From Archegozetes longisetosus (Eukaryota; Arthropoda; Arachnida; Sarcoptiformes; Trhypochthoniidae), in the NCBI GenBank assembly GCA_018873245.2, contig JAEMBT020000003.1:7521843-7585842 (forward strand): a DNA stretch of 64,000 nucleotides, written 5' to 3'. This document shows, in pieces, positions 50,807 to 64,000 of this stretch (position 1 is its first letter; every line of letters begins with the position of its first letter). The notes beneath the pieces are model-generated. The model searched no databases. It saw nothing but the letters and a program-made list of their open reading frames with translations, and had not been told where the DNA came from. Position numbers and translations under genes: made by a program.

Positions 50807-53800
50807 CAGTCAAATTGTTCATTTTCTAATATCTTCATCGTAAAATCTATATCTAACTAACGGTATCTTCCAAACTACCGCAATATTGGCTACAAGTATA
50901 AACTTATGTATTTTTATCAGTTTTTATTCGATGGTCGCAAAACAGCTTATAGTCCACAAATTTTTACAGCTATGATTTCAACAATTTTCTCTATTTGATA
51001 GTCTGCTATAAACGAGAGAAACAGAAAAATCAGTCTTTGGAAAGATAGTATTATTCAGGCATTGATCGTTAGTAACTGAGATCATTGGCTTTAAGATACA
51101 GTGAAGAGTGAATTGGGTAACTTCTAGAGGCAATCATTCCTGTTGTAGTTGAGCATAATAGGGTCAACAACAAAATATAAATGAGGTGTACCGCCGAAGA
51201 TCAATTGCTTGACGTGACTCGACTGCAGCTTGGGCTTTAAAATTGTAATTTGATAAAACACTCTTACATTGAAGAAAATAATGTGAATGCCAGCGGCATA
51301 CACGCCATGGAAGGATCACATTATTTTAATGGATCATATGGTATATGGTGTATAAATTTATATTAGTATTGTTAATACAACTACAACATCTATAGCACTG
51401 CTAACATGTTCCTATTGAACTTGTTATAACGCTAAATATGAGTTTTCTGTCTCGTTTCTGATTGAATTTTCAAAAATCCATTCCTCAAGCTAGAATTATA
51501 CTAAACAAATTAAGCGACTACTTATCTATGCTAAAAGCCTTAATTATACCAAAATAAATTAAGGATTAGGCCATGCATTAATAAAAAACATGAAGATTGA
51601 AAAATTGGATCAATTTAATTTCCATCAAAACATTAGTTTAGTCCCAGAATAGTTCCAGAATAGTTCCAGAATAATCCCAGAATAATGTCTCATACGTGAA
51701 CAGTTCAATAAATAAACTCTGAAAAGTAACTCAATTTGTATACAAAATTAACAGTTCCAAAGTGTACCATTATTTCAAATTTAATATGTTTGGCTTATTA
51801 TTTAATGGACCTAATTTTGCTTGCAATCAAAATGCACGAGATGTTTGTGAGATTCAGATTATATTATGCTATTTGTTATGCACCTTATGCTCTCTTATTA
51901 TTGCCTACAATCTGATCAACTGCTGTTTCGCTAACAATTTAAGATTGATGTCAACTTCACTTCAATATTTTCATTTCCTATACCAAGCATTCAAGTTCTG
52001 TTAGAATTACTTCGGTTATACTTCGATTTAAGGCTCATGTAGGGTTTGAGTATTAGAGCTGAATGCGATTACATTTAGAATGTTCTGCTATGCTTTGTGT
52101 GCTGTGCGCCGCACCCTAATATTGTCCTTACCCAACCTAACTGTTACAATGCTTATACCAGTATGTTTAGTTAGGTTAAGAAAGAAGATTGGTGCAAATA
52201 GTTCATTAGGCATGGAAAACGTGAGGAGACATTACTCCTTAATACCCAAACCCTTCACTAACCATAAGCCGAAGTATAACCAGACATCATTGTGGTATTG
52301 TCTTATATTATATTAGATATTCTTAGAGCATTAGAGTAATATTAAAAAATATGTTTATGACCGTAAAATTTAATATAATGTTTGTTTGCCTGTTAGAACA
52401 TTTGAGATTTGAAAAAGTTATCATTAAATGTTGCATTAAGTTTTCTAAAATTGCAAATTCGCATTAATTTTCAAGAATTGGCTCATTCGCAAAATTGCTT
52501 TCAATTTTTCAGTTCACAAGTCTTTCTTCTTAACTAAATCACTTATCAAATGAGTTCTATCAAAATTCGAGCCTCGAATAAACTTTTGTTCACTTCAATC
52601 AAATGAATGGATAGTTAAACTTGAGGTAATGCATCAAATCGTTGATGCTCTTATACAATTTTTTCAAGCCATTTTTCAAGTATACAATACTTATGGATGT
52701 AAAATTCGTTTTGATTTTGATCAATTGTTATAAACTGAATTTTTTGTGTATTGTTTCCACTCTATCCTAAAACATTTAGATGCTATAGGTATGGAAATTG
52801 AATGTTTTTCTCAGTCGAGTCGAGCTATGATTATATATTGATTTATTAAAATTGAAGGATTAGAAAAAATTAGATCATTTTCTAAGGATCGATTCATTTA
52901 ATCCTATTTGTTTAATCCTATTCAACCTAATTAGACTGATGTACTTAGTCTGAGCTGTCTTTAATATTGAACTTTCGAAACTTGAACAAAAAAATCACTT
53001 CATAATCAGTCTTCACTTTGAAGGAAGCTTTCAAAGATCATTCACGTTAACTCTCAACTCTTTCTTATAATTTAATTAGACTCTCTGCAATCAGTCTTTT
53101 TTGTCAACTGTTAATGATATCATGGTTTCAAGTGTTTGTTCAGTCAATGACTCCTTTTCTGACTACTTGACTGTGACTGTCATATTTGTTAACCACTGCA
53201 TTGAAGCCATCTGTTAGTCAATTAAACAATGTCTATTCAGTATTACAGTTTTGTATGCAGCATTGCACAGTTTTTGAAACAGTACTTTCACAATATTAAA
53301 AACTATTTGTATTAGGATTTAAACAAAACAAAAATTTCTGCTAACCCTTTGGATAAACAAATTTAGATCAAACTACAAAACTACATTTTAAGATTAGAGC
53401 CAATGATGAAAATTGTTATAAAAACTAAAGACACAAATAATAAATTTTTCAGTACTGAACCCTTAATTTTTATTTCATCGTCTAGTATATTAGATAAAAA
53501 GTGTATTAATTACTACATGCACTCGTAATTATGAGGAACGCCTATAGGCAACAGAAAATTATTTTTGCTATACATTAATAATTAACGATTAATTTTTATC
53601 TTTCACTTATTTTTATAATGAAATATATCATAAATTCAGTGTCGAAGCTAGAAAATTTCGAGCAGGAATGTTCACACCGTATTGATTTTGGTTAAATATG
53701 TATTTTCCTGATTAAAATCTATTGTGTAATAGTTTGGGATTTGAATTATAATCTACTTTTACTCTATTTTGTAGGGATTACGATGAGCTAAGAAAATTTG

Positions 53801-56800
53801 CAACTCAAAAATATGCAAATTTTTTGAGTCAACTTAGCTTTAGATTTGAATTGGGGGTACCTGTGTACTCTAGTCTTCTACTGGGCTGGCTAGCTCATTA
53901 ATTATGATACATTTCATTATAAAAATAAGTCAAACATAGGAATTAATCATTCTAATTCGAAATATTAATTAAACACATTCCGATTAAGAGTCAAATTCAA
54001 ATTTAAGGTGGAATCGAGATGACAATTTCAAATCAAATTTACTTTTAAGCCTTTATTTATACAGTTTTGCTAAAATAACGATTTCTATATCATTACTGTT
54101 GGTGTTAGATAAATAAAGGCAAATAGAATCTTCGTCAATTTTGACTCAATTAAAATAATGTTTAAAAGATTAAAGTTTCGCAAAATAGTTATTTGAATTT
54201 TCTATAATTATTTATTTTCTGCTCAATTGCATGCTATTAATGTCAACACGAAACTATTACAATTTGGAACTACAGTTCAATTTCAGCAAATTAAGCATTA
54301 ATTACAAGCTGCTATCATTACTAAGGCATACTTTATGTCATTCGAAGCATTTGTACCTTTAATGCTTGAAATTTGAACTTCTTGTATTCAAATAAAATAA
54401 AATAAAGTTAGAAAGGTTGCATATACTTTTGTTAATCATCTCCAAACTAGTGGTCACGCATTTTATAAAATCTTATACATTTAAAGTCGATTCGACTCCT
54501 TCAATCGTTTTTATTCATTAGTTTCCTCAAACTTCTCGATCTCTTTGGATAATGCAAGTGATTTGGTTTAATCTTCAAAGAATGGTATTACTTTCGATGA
54601 TATTAGTTGACCACTTCGGGCTATGCCAGTGGTTCGTAGCCTGAGATTTCAGAACTACAGTCTGTGCGCAATACCATAAAATGACTGGCAAAAGTTATGC
54701 GCGAGTATATATATTAATTATAAACCGATTTAATACCTAAATTAGCTCATGAGCACATAATATTACAGTATACTTATATTTAAATTGACACTTAAACAAC
54801 TGAACTTTGAACTAGAACTGGCTCAGTCTCTAAAAGGTTGTTAAGTAACGCTGTTTTATGTGCAAGCTATTTGATTAAAGAGCATAAGAGCATAATTAGA
54901 TGTTTCCTTAATTTTTCGTAAAATATTAAGATTTGCTTCTAGCTGAAGCTCTAATTATAACTTGAAAAGCACTTTTGTGCAATGCACTAACTATTTTTGT
55001 ACTATTCCTTTAATTAGAAGTTGACAGTTGAAACTGAGTTATAAGTTATGTAGCCTTTCCTGTAGAGAACATCTGATTAATTCATTGCATGTCAAATTAA
55101 ATGAGTTAATCAAATTTCAAATTGAGGGCACCTTTACTATCAAAATTTATTAATAAAAATTAGAGTTTGGCATTTTCGAAAGTCGAGACTCTTCGTTGAG
55201 AATCATTAAGAGAATATCATTTCTCGATATTCCCAAAAGTATAAATTCTAATTAGTGGCAAATCATTTTTGATTAATAGGAGGTCCGAAAATAGAGTTTA
55301 TAGATATTTAGAAGTGCTAGAAATAGATATTCTTGGGGAGTTTCCAACTCTCAATCGATAAATCTGTTGAGCTCAGGCTCTCGAGACTCCCAAGATTTAC
55401 ACATCAGAAAATTTAATGGAATATATGAATTAAAGTCGAGATATTTTTAATGGAGTATTTTTATTTCTACATTTATTATACAGGTATACCTTTTAAGTCG
55501 AAGCATGATAAAATTAATTCAATTTCAAGCATTTTATTATATATTTCAAATTTTGAGATTCTCATTTCCACCTTTTTATTATAAAGTGGCCAATCACCAC
55601 CTAATAGTGATCAAGTTTTAAGGTATGTCAAAATAAAAATCTTGACGGATTATAGGTAAAAGTACATATTTTAAGCTCTCAGATTCGTGTGCATACTCCT
55701 AGATAAACTCAGTTTAAGTCTAAAACTAGGTTTAAACTTCGAGTGTCCATAAGTTTTAAGATGAGTTCGGGTCTTAAACTTAGTTCTGGGCTTAAATCGG
55801 GCTTATGTACGAGTGTGCATATGGGTCTCAGTTTCTAATTAAAGTAATAGTATCAGAGAAGAACTCGTGGAATTGTGTTCATGACTCACATTACAATGTA
55901 AAGTACCGTCGACAGATAAATATTGTGTATTTATCAACTCTAAAGGGATACACAATAGCTCAAACTTTAGGACGGGACAACTCATCCAGATTTGTGTTAA
56001 GTATATTCACATCAACCAATAAACCAATTCTTAACAACCAGTTTAGAACTTTTCAATTTTAAATTTTGAACCGTATTAGTGAAAAAGATTTGACAAAATA
56101 CTATGGATTGAAAAGTTTTTAATAGTTGAAGATAATATGTTTTTATCATGAAAACAGCATTTCGTCATTCCTTTAAAAATGTGTTATTAATTAAATTTGA
56201 AAATACCAATAATTTCCGAATTCGACACTAAAATCATTCGAATTGAGTGATAATTTGAAATTTTCATTAAAATCATTTGATAGGTCTTATTTTGGTTCTA
56301 TGACTGACGCTAAGATACTGACCATGTTTAGCAACAACAAACTTATTATTTCAACTCATGTCTCGACCCTCTTATCTCACCAGACACATCAGAGATTGAT
56401 CCGGGATCAACACATAACATTTACTCGTCGACTGTACTGCACAATAATTAGAACAAAAAGCACGCACAGATACGGAAACAACTAATGGAGCACTCGCTGC
56501 TATACTTTAAGGTTGATTTTCTATTAAAGATTACATTTTGTACTAGTATATGTTTAAATAGACAATAGTCAATTGTCTGTAAGATACATGCTTGGGCATC
56601 CCTTTACTAAAGTTGCTATGCTCGCTTTTGTTTGATCGAGTAGACACAGCAATATTTTGTTTTAACAATCATTTGTTCAACCGTCACTTCAAATTTATGA
56701 CTAGTGCCCATTGCATTTCAAAACTGTACTCAAATCTCGAGCCCTTGCAAAATCTTCATCTACTAAATGCAAATTATTCTGAAAATTTAAGTTATTCGAA

Positions 56801-58225
56801 AATATTCGAATCTATTTTATGCTTTTATAGTTTAGATTAATATTTGATTTAATATTTAGTTTTCTGGTTGTCTTCAGCTTCACAGCAATAAGTGATTTAT
56901 AGAAGCTTTTGCTTGAATCAAGTTGAAATTGGTCGCCAAATTTGCATCAAAAATATATTAGAAAATCTTTTTCAACTATTTCAATATCAACCGTTTACAA
57001 CACAAATCATGCGAAAAATATAACTAAAATAATTTTATAGACAAATCAAAATCCATTCATCATTTTGAAGACTACTTTTTGGATGGCATATCTTTGCTGT
57101 CGAGCGTTCTTTAGATGATGTCAATCACAGTATATGACAAAAGAGTGTCGTATCAATCAATACAAAAGTATGGGAGAAGCATAGGAAGTCAAACAACAAT
57201 ATGATTAATGATATTATTGATGGAAACACAATAAGAGATTATTATCAACAATAATTGTATCCTGAAAACTAATTTTAGAGAATCAATGTTAGCGAGAAGT
57301 TCGATAAGCTATTAAGTAAGTGTTGGTCTCCAGCGCTGAGGCCTCTGCTGAGCTTTGGGTTTCCGCATCAATGAATACGAAAATATTGGTGCTTTTGTAA
57401 GGATTACTACTTTTAATAAAGATCCTACCAAAATGATCCACTTTTAATTGGGTATTAATCTTTCTAAAAGATGCTGGTTTCGAATTTTTTTTATACGTAA
57501 CTAATTGAAAGTGACTGAGTTTTTAGAGTTAGTACAAAAATGATTTCAAATTCGAAAGGTTATACTTTTAGCTTTACTAGATTCTGAAAACGGATCAATT
57601 TAATCGGAAATGTCCAATTTGATATAATAAAATTTTGACATTTTTCAAGCCTATTCTTAGTTTATTCCTGCAAATCAATTATTGAATGGGATTTTTGAAT
57701 TCCCTCAGAGAAAGATAATCTTTATTTTATGGTCTGACGTGTACTCTATGGGGATAATAATAGAATAAAAGTAATCGAATTTTTAGATTACTTTTGGAAA
57801 TCATTAAAGGATTTTCAAACGTGATCAACAGAGGGCCAGAAAGAAGAGCTACAAGAAGCAGTTGGTATCTAAGTTTATAGAGTTGATTGAAGACACGCAC
57901 AATACAGTATCTGCTGGAGCAGTGATGCCACAGAACGTATAGTGAAAGAGGAGAAAAGGATCAATTTATTCTAGTTGTGAACCTTAAGCATTGCTTTCAG
58001 TAACTTATTCTCCTTGCCACAAATTCAACATTTATCTCATAGAACATTAAGAAAAAGAAAATTAATGTTTGCATTTCTGCTAACAAAACGTCGCTCTCAC
58101 TTCAAGTTTGTAATAAGAAAGTGCAGAAAGAGATACTATTTATAGTCAGGTTAGATCAATGAGATAATGACACTCTATTGTTATTCGTTGTCTCACTTTT
58201 ATGCGTGACATTTGAAGAGAAAAAA
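50807..58225. other. AT-rich gene-free stretch with small repeats
   Basis: No conserved gene was recognised. An 11-12-bp repeat of type CCAGAATAGTTC (four copies) lies at about 51642-51685. A 9-bp inverted repeat AACCTAACT/AGTTAGGTT lies at 52134-52177. A less AT-rich patch at about 51180-51240 reads on the minus strand as KAQAAVESRQAIDLRRYT, possibly exonic but unsupported. Confidence 0.45.
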
Positions 58226-58511
58226 ATGATTACCAATGATTGGAAATACGGCGCGCTCTTCTCATCGTATTATGTAATCATCATTACATTAGTCTTCCAA
58301 ACAAGTTGGTTCACTTGGTATCATCCAATTACTTCAGCCGCTTCATTATCACAAGCATTCAGATATCATAATTCTATCGGTCCAACTGATCCAATAAGTG
58401 AAAGCAATAAACTACTTTTTCTAAATCATAGTCAACATGAGCCGAACTGGCCATCGATACAATCCCCATCATATGAATCTTCTATTCAAGAAGCAAGAAA
58501 TAAAAGAGATG
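58226..58511 (+). CDS. Candidate first exon of a membrane-anchored or secreted protein, unknown
   Basis: From the ATG at 58226 the frame gives about 95 residues beginning MITNDWKYGALFSSYYVIII. A hydrophobic segment at about residues 9-29 could be a signal peptide or membrane anchor. The rest is polar, non-repetitive, with NHS as a possible N-glycosylation site, ending EARNKRD at a consensus donor G|GTGAGT (58512). A KR pair near the end could be a processing site. An acceptor at TCTTATAG (58554) would make a 43-base intron and close the frame after E-Q-N at 58565 (98 aa). Alternatively the next exon lies further right. The frame upstream of the ATG is open to a TGA but has no other Met. No family is recognised. 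Confidence 0.4.
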
Positions 58512-61500
58512 GTGAGTTAAATAAAAAATTCGTTTACTTATTCTAATCTTATAGAACAAAACTAGTGAAGAGTGCCCAAGAAACCTACTTCTAGTCTGAT
58601 TTGTTATTGACAAATTTTCAAATTGGATTCTATTAGAGCAGAAGTTCTTAAATAGTTCGCTGTAGTCCTTAGCTTATCGTAAGGCTTAGAATCATTAATG
58701 GACTTAATTAACATTATGCATTATGGATAAAGTGAAATCCTGATCGCAAACTCCCTCACAAGCCTGGGAGACGAAAGATAAAATGAATTACTTGCGAATC
58801 TACTGTAAGTTTGTCGGCAAATATGTGTTTGACCTTTTCATATTTGATAACTTTGTTTAACGATTTGCTCTAAGTGCAGAATAGAGATGTCAACTAAATT
58901 TGACTTACACAAATTTTAGAGAAGCATTAGTAGATTCATTATACTGAAACTATTTTTTCTATCATCTTTTTATCTATTAAAATACTTTCAAAACATGTTC
59001 ATAAGTAATGGGATCAAGAAGAGAAAACCATTTATATATGTATTTGAAGGTGAGGTTTCAAACCTACTCCATTAGTAGAGTCATTAGCTTTGTATGATAA
59101 CTGGTGCCTACGTTCAATATGAGTTAGACTTTATTAGTGAGAATAGTTTCAATTTTGCAGTCGCGCTACGCTACATAGAATCAGACTATAGAGAAACTTC
59201 AATTAAATGCTAAAGTTGTCATTTATGAAACTATTTTCAGAAATAATTAAGAATCCTTTATATTTTGCTTAGAACATTTGCACTCCCTATTCTTCGATAC
59301 TATGCTTCTATAGAAGTTCTCAATCGATTCTATGTATTAAATAATATTTGATCGTCAAGATATACACCATTCACTATTTACATTATATATCATAATTGAA
59401 TCGTCTGGCAGAGTGACGACATTTCTTAAAGCAAAGTATATTTTCCTTTTGGAAGAATAGAGAAGGGGAGAGAATAATATAGTAATACTTTAAAAGGAAT
59501 TCAATGTTAACACTACAGTAGCTGTATATATAGAAATTGTGTTAGAAACCCAATTCATATTATGCACCCAAACTATACTATACTATATGCTACACTTCAG
59601 ATTCAATTCTAAATCTATCTTATATTCTGCATGTTTACTAAAATTATTTTCATCCTAGTTTTATCGATTCAAACATATTGAAATATCAAACTTTTATGCA
59701 TTCAATAACATACCAATACTCTGTGAATAATCCCAAATAGCTTTTGGGAATGGATTAGGTATGGGACTTACTGAATATTTTAATAATTGTTATAGTAATA
59801 GGGCAGACAATTCGACAAAAGCTAGCCTTCAAAGTCTATAAATTCAAGAATTTGAGCGCATTTTAGTTCAAATAGTCTACATAGACATGCTTGGGTCAGA
59901 TGTGTTGAAAAGCAGTGCAATAAAGCTATAATCAATGTCATCTTGAGCCGACTCTTGAGCATAAATGTGAGATTTAGTGTTTAACGGAAATTATTTGCAA
60001 ACACAAAAGTGAGTCAATTTTGATTTCCTTACATTTGTGAGATGTCATAAAAGAACAAAATCAATGCGAATACTAATAATGTCTGTAGCTTTTCCCAGTG
60101 GATCGTTGGAATATCGTAAAGAAATCATGTCTAATCTTAGCTACTCTTTGTCTCTCACATTAATATATTCTGTTTCACTGTAGCATAACTTCTTTTCTTC
60201 CTTATCTCTTTCATTAGATTCTCTGCTTATTACCTATAAATTGTTGATATCGAAACAGTATTTCACCCAATCAAGATGTATATAATTGAAGTGATAAATC
60301 ATTTAGAAAGTAATCATTTTAGCTGAACTCATTTTTCAAAATTGATTTCTCAATCTTAATTAAACAAATAAGTTGAATGCAGTCTCGAGAGTAGTTAGAG
60401 TAAAGCATGTTCAGACGTATTTTGCTCTCCATAAGAACTTATTTATGATTATTATTTCATAACTAATTATTTTGATTGAAGATTGAGTGCTCTTGGAAGG
60501 TTAGGTACAGTACACACAGTAAAACAGCTTAGAGTTAACAATGTAAAAGAACTCGCCTGAACCAAACTAAACTCACTGAAAAGTGATGCTCAAAACAATA
60601 TTTCATTTGTGATATATAACATAATCATAACTTTGAGATAGAGTTTCCTATTTTAATAAGTATGAGTTTTGGTTGAATTTTTGCATAAGTTATTACAGAG
60701 TTGATAATACAGAGAAGAGTCAACTCTCTCCCAGCTTAATGTGCATAAAGGATATATTGAAGTGAATATTTTCTATCTTGTGCACATCATTGCTCTTAAA
60801 GGAAATGAAATATGCACCCAATTCATGTGAACATTTAATACTTTTCAGTTGTTAATCTTATGTTTTGTAAATGTAACTCTTATTGCTTTTCTCTAAAAAT
60901 AGAAGTTTATTCGTACCAGTTTTAGGAAATCATACTCAGATCAATATTCGATGTTTTATTGAAAAAGTCAATTTTTGTTCTTATGGATAGCTTAGCTTTA
61001 TTGTTTGGTCATTTCACATAAAAATACAAGTTAAAAAGTTTAGAAGCCTTCGACCAACACTTCTGAAATTTAATTTCTAAGAGTTATTCTCCAAAAAGCG
61101 GTTCATTAATTTTTGTTCTCTACAAGAAATTTAGATCAATTTTTGATAAGCTCTAAAAGTTGAGTTGTTTTTATTCTTCTTAAAACCTTACCAAAGTAAA
61201 CTACATATTGAAATACATAGTCTTAAAAAATGTGAGACTCTATCACAAGTGTTTGTTTAAGCATAAAATGGAAATGCTTGGCATGGAATAAATATTCGTG
61301 GATCATCATATAATCCACTCATTCCACTCATGATTCTCGACATTGATCAAGCATGCTTTTACTCTTAGCTTTTACGTCATATACTTAACTGATTTGCCAA
61401 TTTTACGACTCGTAATTTAAATCCATATAGAAACTTAGCCTTATGCCAATATCTATCTTACAATGCTCGACAAATCAATTTCAAGTTTATCTTTAATACA

Positions 61501-62180
61501 TAAAAGACTGAATTGAGTTGAAAAATTAAAATCTCATCTGAATTTGGGACAAAAAAGAGCTCATTTGAAAAGCTTAATTAATTATTTAGAAAATGTCAAG
61601 TACAGTTTTGAAATTGTAAGCTGAAAATTATTAATTAGGATGAAAACATGTTTAAAGGTTATTAACAATACAATTGTGTGGTTCCTCTAAAACTTAGAAG
61701 TCCGTAAATGAGAGCAAATCAAATCATATTCATTTTCTTATTCATACATCACAGATCAATAATACATACAACTTGCACAAAAGTGTGCACCAAATTAGAA
61801 GTTATCCAAACTCCACTGATGGCTACCATCAGCAAAGCATTTGGCTGCAAATTGGTCTCATTAAATTCTCTTTCACTTGACATCGCTGTAGATTTTCTGC
61901 TTGTATGTTAAGCCAAGTTGACCTGACATCTAGTCAAAACTTAATAAACAGCTCTAAAACCAGATCATTTCTCAATGAGATTGAGTAGATTTGTTGAGTA
62001 GGTGTTAAGAAGGTATTTATGAGCATACGAACATCGCAAATAAGAAACAGTTAGTTTAAATAATTAAGCATCACTCATCTGTTGACTAATGTATCAGAGA
62101 TTTAGTGAAAAAAATTGCTGACTTCAACTGAAAAACATATCTTGGAAGCAAGCCTCTTATCGATTTACTTGAGTTTCTTT
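58512..62180. other. AT-rich gene-free stretch, possibly intronic
   Basis: No supported exon was found. If the candidate exon at 58226 belongs to a larger gene, this is its intron. The open frame at 61708-61911 is not supported. Confidence 0.45.
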
Positions 62181-62255
62181 AGAGGAGAGTAGAGGAGAGC
62201 AGAGGAGAGGAGAGGAGAGAAGAGGAGAGCAGAGCAGAGCAGAGCAGAGCAGAGT
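62181..62255 (+). repeat. Polypurine tandem repeat (10-bp then 5-bp units)
   Basis: Five 10-bp units of type AGAGGAGAGN (62181-62230) run into five or more AGAGC units (62231-62255). The plus strand is nearly all purine with regular single pyrimidines, so it could form triplex or hairpin structures. The shift in unit suggests slippage from a shared AGAG core. Confidence 0.9.
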
Positions 62256-64000
62256 AGATCTATTATATAAAGTGATCGTCATAAAGAGTCGTTTTCATAA
62301 TGCTTTCAGTCTAAAAAAGAGCAGTCAATAATAGAGCAATTCTTAGACAGTAAGTGAGCGAATCACAATTGATACGATTAAATATTTGCACGATTTCTTT
62401 TCATAAAGTGTTAATAGAGTATCAAATGCAAGGTATTAAGTATGAGTACTATTGAACGCTCTTTTCGAGTAAATTAATATATCAACATTTCTTTCTTACT
62501 TGCATTCTTTCCAAATTATTTATCCCTAAATTCCAAACACTTCTAATTGCTTGAAAATTGTTCAATTCGTTCTAACATATGCTAGCAGCTCTTATTTCTG
62601 CTTGTGTTATGTCGTGCAATTGGATCACACTGGGCACGGAATGGTATGAAATTAGTTTTGAGTTTGACATAAAAGTCGATGACGAAAATTGAAAGTGTTC
62701 GAAAAATTACAGGAAGGGACAAGAATAAGTGACTTTTATCAGAATATATTGTGAAACACAATGAAATCATTTATTAAAATTGAAATCACTTGACAGAAGT
62801 TGGGAAAATTTTGCATTTACTGTAATATCTATTAATCAATCATACGCGTTGAGGGCTCCAATTTTTAAGCCTTGGTGGAGATTACTTTATTCACTGGTTG
62901 TCGTCCAATTAAACTCAGAGACATTTTCTCATTATTCAAATAAAGCTATTATAAATCAGAAATAATGGCAACTCGATCGTTGTGTCACTTTTCAGAGATG
63001 CCTTTCCTGAGTGCTCATAAACAATTTTGCTGATTGAGCACGAACTTGAAAACTGGTCTACTTCTTGAAAATGTGCATTTCATTATTTATACGATTCAAA
63101 TTAATCTTATGCTTGCAATTTAGTCGTGCCGAAAACGCATAAATATCAGCATATCACAATTCCATATCAATTTCGAGTGTTCAATATTTGAAATTTAAAT
63201 TTTTCTAAACCTATAGATTCAACTTGTTTGCTTATATATTAGATCATTTTGAATAAAAGCAATAAAACGTTTGCTTTTAGTTAATACTTATGCAGAATGT
63301 ATTCCTTTGAGAATCAATTTTATAATTGTTTCGAAGGCAATTCATAAGAACAATTCACTTTAAGCGAGTTGAACTTCAAATTTAATTATTTGATTTTTCA
63401 TCGCATCGTATCATTTTACAAAATATAATTTTGGAAAAACATATTTTTGTTAACAATTCAACTTAACTCTTTTCAAGTATATATTTAAGCTAACTTCGAG
63501 TTATTTAACTCTAAGAGTATTATTAAGAGTTCATATCAGCTTAAATGTAGACCGACTGAAAAAATATTGATTTTAGGATTTTTTATGCTTAAGTCTACTT
63601 ATTTGCCCCATTTTTCAATTCATATGCTTGTGATTTAAGATGTTTTCGCTAAATTTAATGATGCTTACAATCACCGTTTTTAGCTCTGGTCTGGTAGAAG
63701 TCAGAATTAAGTTCCGTAAATCATTTCGCATACATTCTTGTCTTCGCATGCGAGAGCCATCACTTCAAGAATCACAGCATTAAATTTGACTTTAATCATT
63801 TTTGTTTTGCTCTTAAAAACTGGTTTTGATATTTTCTATAGTCTAAACACATTATATTAATATCTACGTATGAAAATCGACTTATTCTTGTTAATACTAG
63901 TGTGTGATTATTTCACGCGAATTAACCTCTTTTAAAGAATCTGAAAGCAATAAAATCTTCTTTTCTAATTCCTATCTATTGATCCTTAATGTTTGTTGTC
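62256..64000. other. AT-rich gene-free right end
   Basis: No supported gene. Short frames on both strands near 62582-62965 overlap on opposite strands or lack coding character. Confidence 0.45.

Noticed and set aside
51075..51100. Possible bantam miRNA (TGAGATCATTG)
   Set aside because: Only the first 11 bases match, and the upstream sequence does not form the needed stem.

Overview
This window looks like nuclear DNA of a small-genome animal, most likely an arthropod and possibly a mite or similar chelicerate. The sequence is strongly AT-rich. Its genes have spliceosomal introns with GT/AG ends, many only 53-110 bases long. The gene set (Rab8, DPH2, extended synaptotagmin, ATPSCKMT-type methyltransferase, pyruvate kinase, a TIA-1/Rox8 RNA-binding protein) is animal-like. 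No species can be named from the sequence alone. All family assignments come from reading translations; no database search was run.

Layout. The left third is gene-dense. From the left edge: a partial Ser/Asn-rich gene on the minus strand that probably runs off the window; Rab8 (minus, 3 exons, complete at 207 aa); DPH2 (minus, 2 exons, 428 aa); E-Syt (plus, 9 exons, 792 aa); an ATPSCKMT/FAM173-like methyltransferase (minus, 4 exons); pyruvate kinase (plus, 6 exons, about 527 aa but with an apparent 1-base frameshift near the C-terminus); and a 1064-aa Ser/Asn-rich protein of unknown family (minus, 3 exons). After about 7.5 kb without a clear gene comes TIA1/Rox8 (plus), which is intronless in this otherwise intron-rich neighbourhood.

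From about 31.2 kb to the right edge (about 33 kb) no conserved gene is recognisable. This part holds AT-rich sequence, several tandem repeats (17-, 11-, 25-, 36- and 10/5-bp units, CT and GA tracts), a 54-aa small ORF near 49.1 kb, and a candidate first exon of a membrane or secreted protein at 58.2 kb. It may be intergenic or lie in the introns of a large gene.

The genes are ordinary housekeeping functions and do not form a pathway: vesicle traffic (Rab8), ER-plasma membrane contact sites (E-Syt), eEF2 diphthamide synthesis (DPH2), mitochondrial ATP synthase modification (ATPSCKMT), glycolysis (pyruvate kinase) and RNA/stress-granule regulation (TIA1). Two divergent pairs, DPH2/E-Syt and ATPSCKMT/pyruvate kinase, start about 0.7 kb apart and may share promoter regions. 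The least ordinary items are the pyruvate kinase frameshift, the single-exon TIA1, a foldback element in an ATPSCKMT intron, an 18-bp-stem hairpin at 25.55 kb, and the uncharacterised 1064-aa protein with a Cys/His cluster and two SxIP motifs. I found no convincing undescribed multi-gene system.
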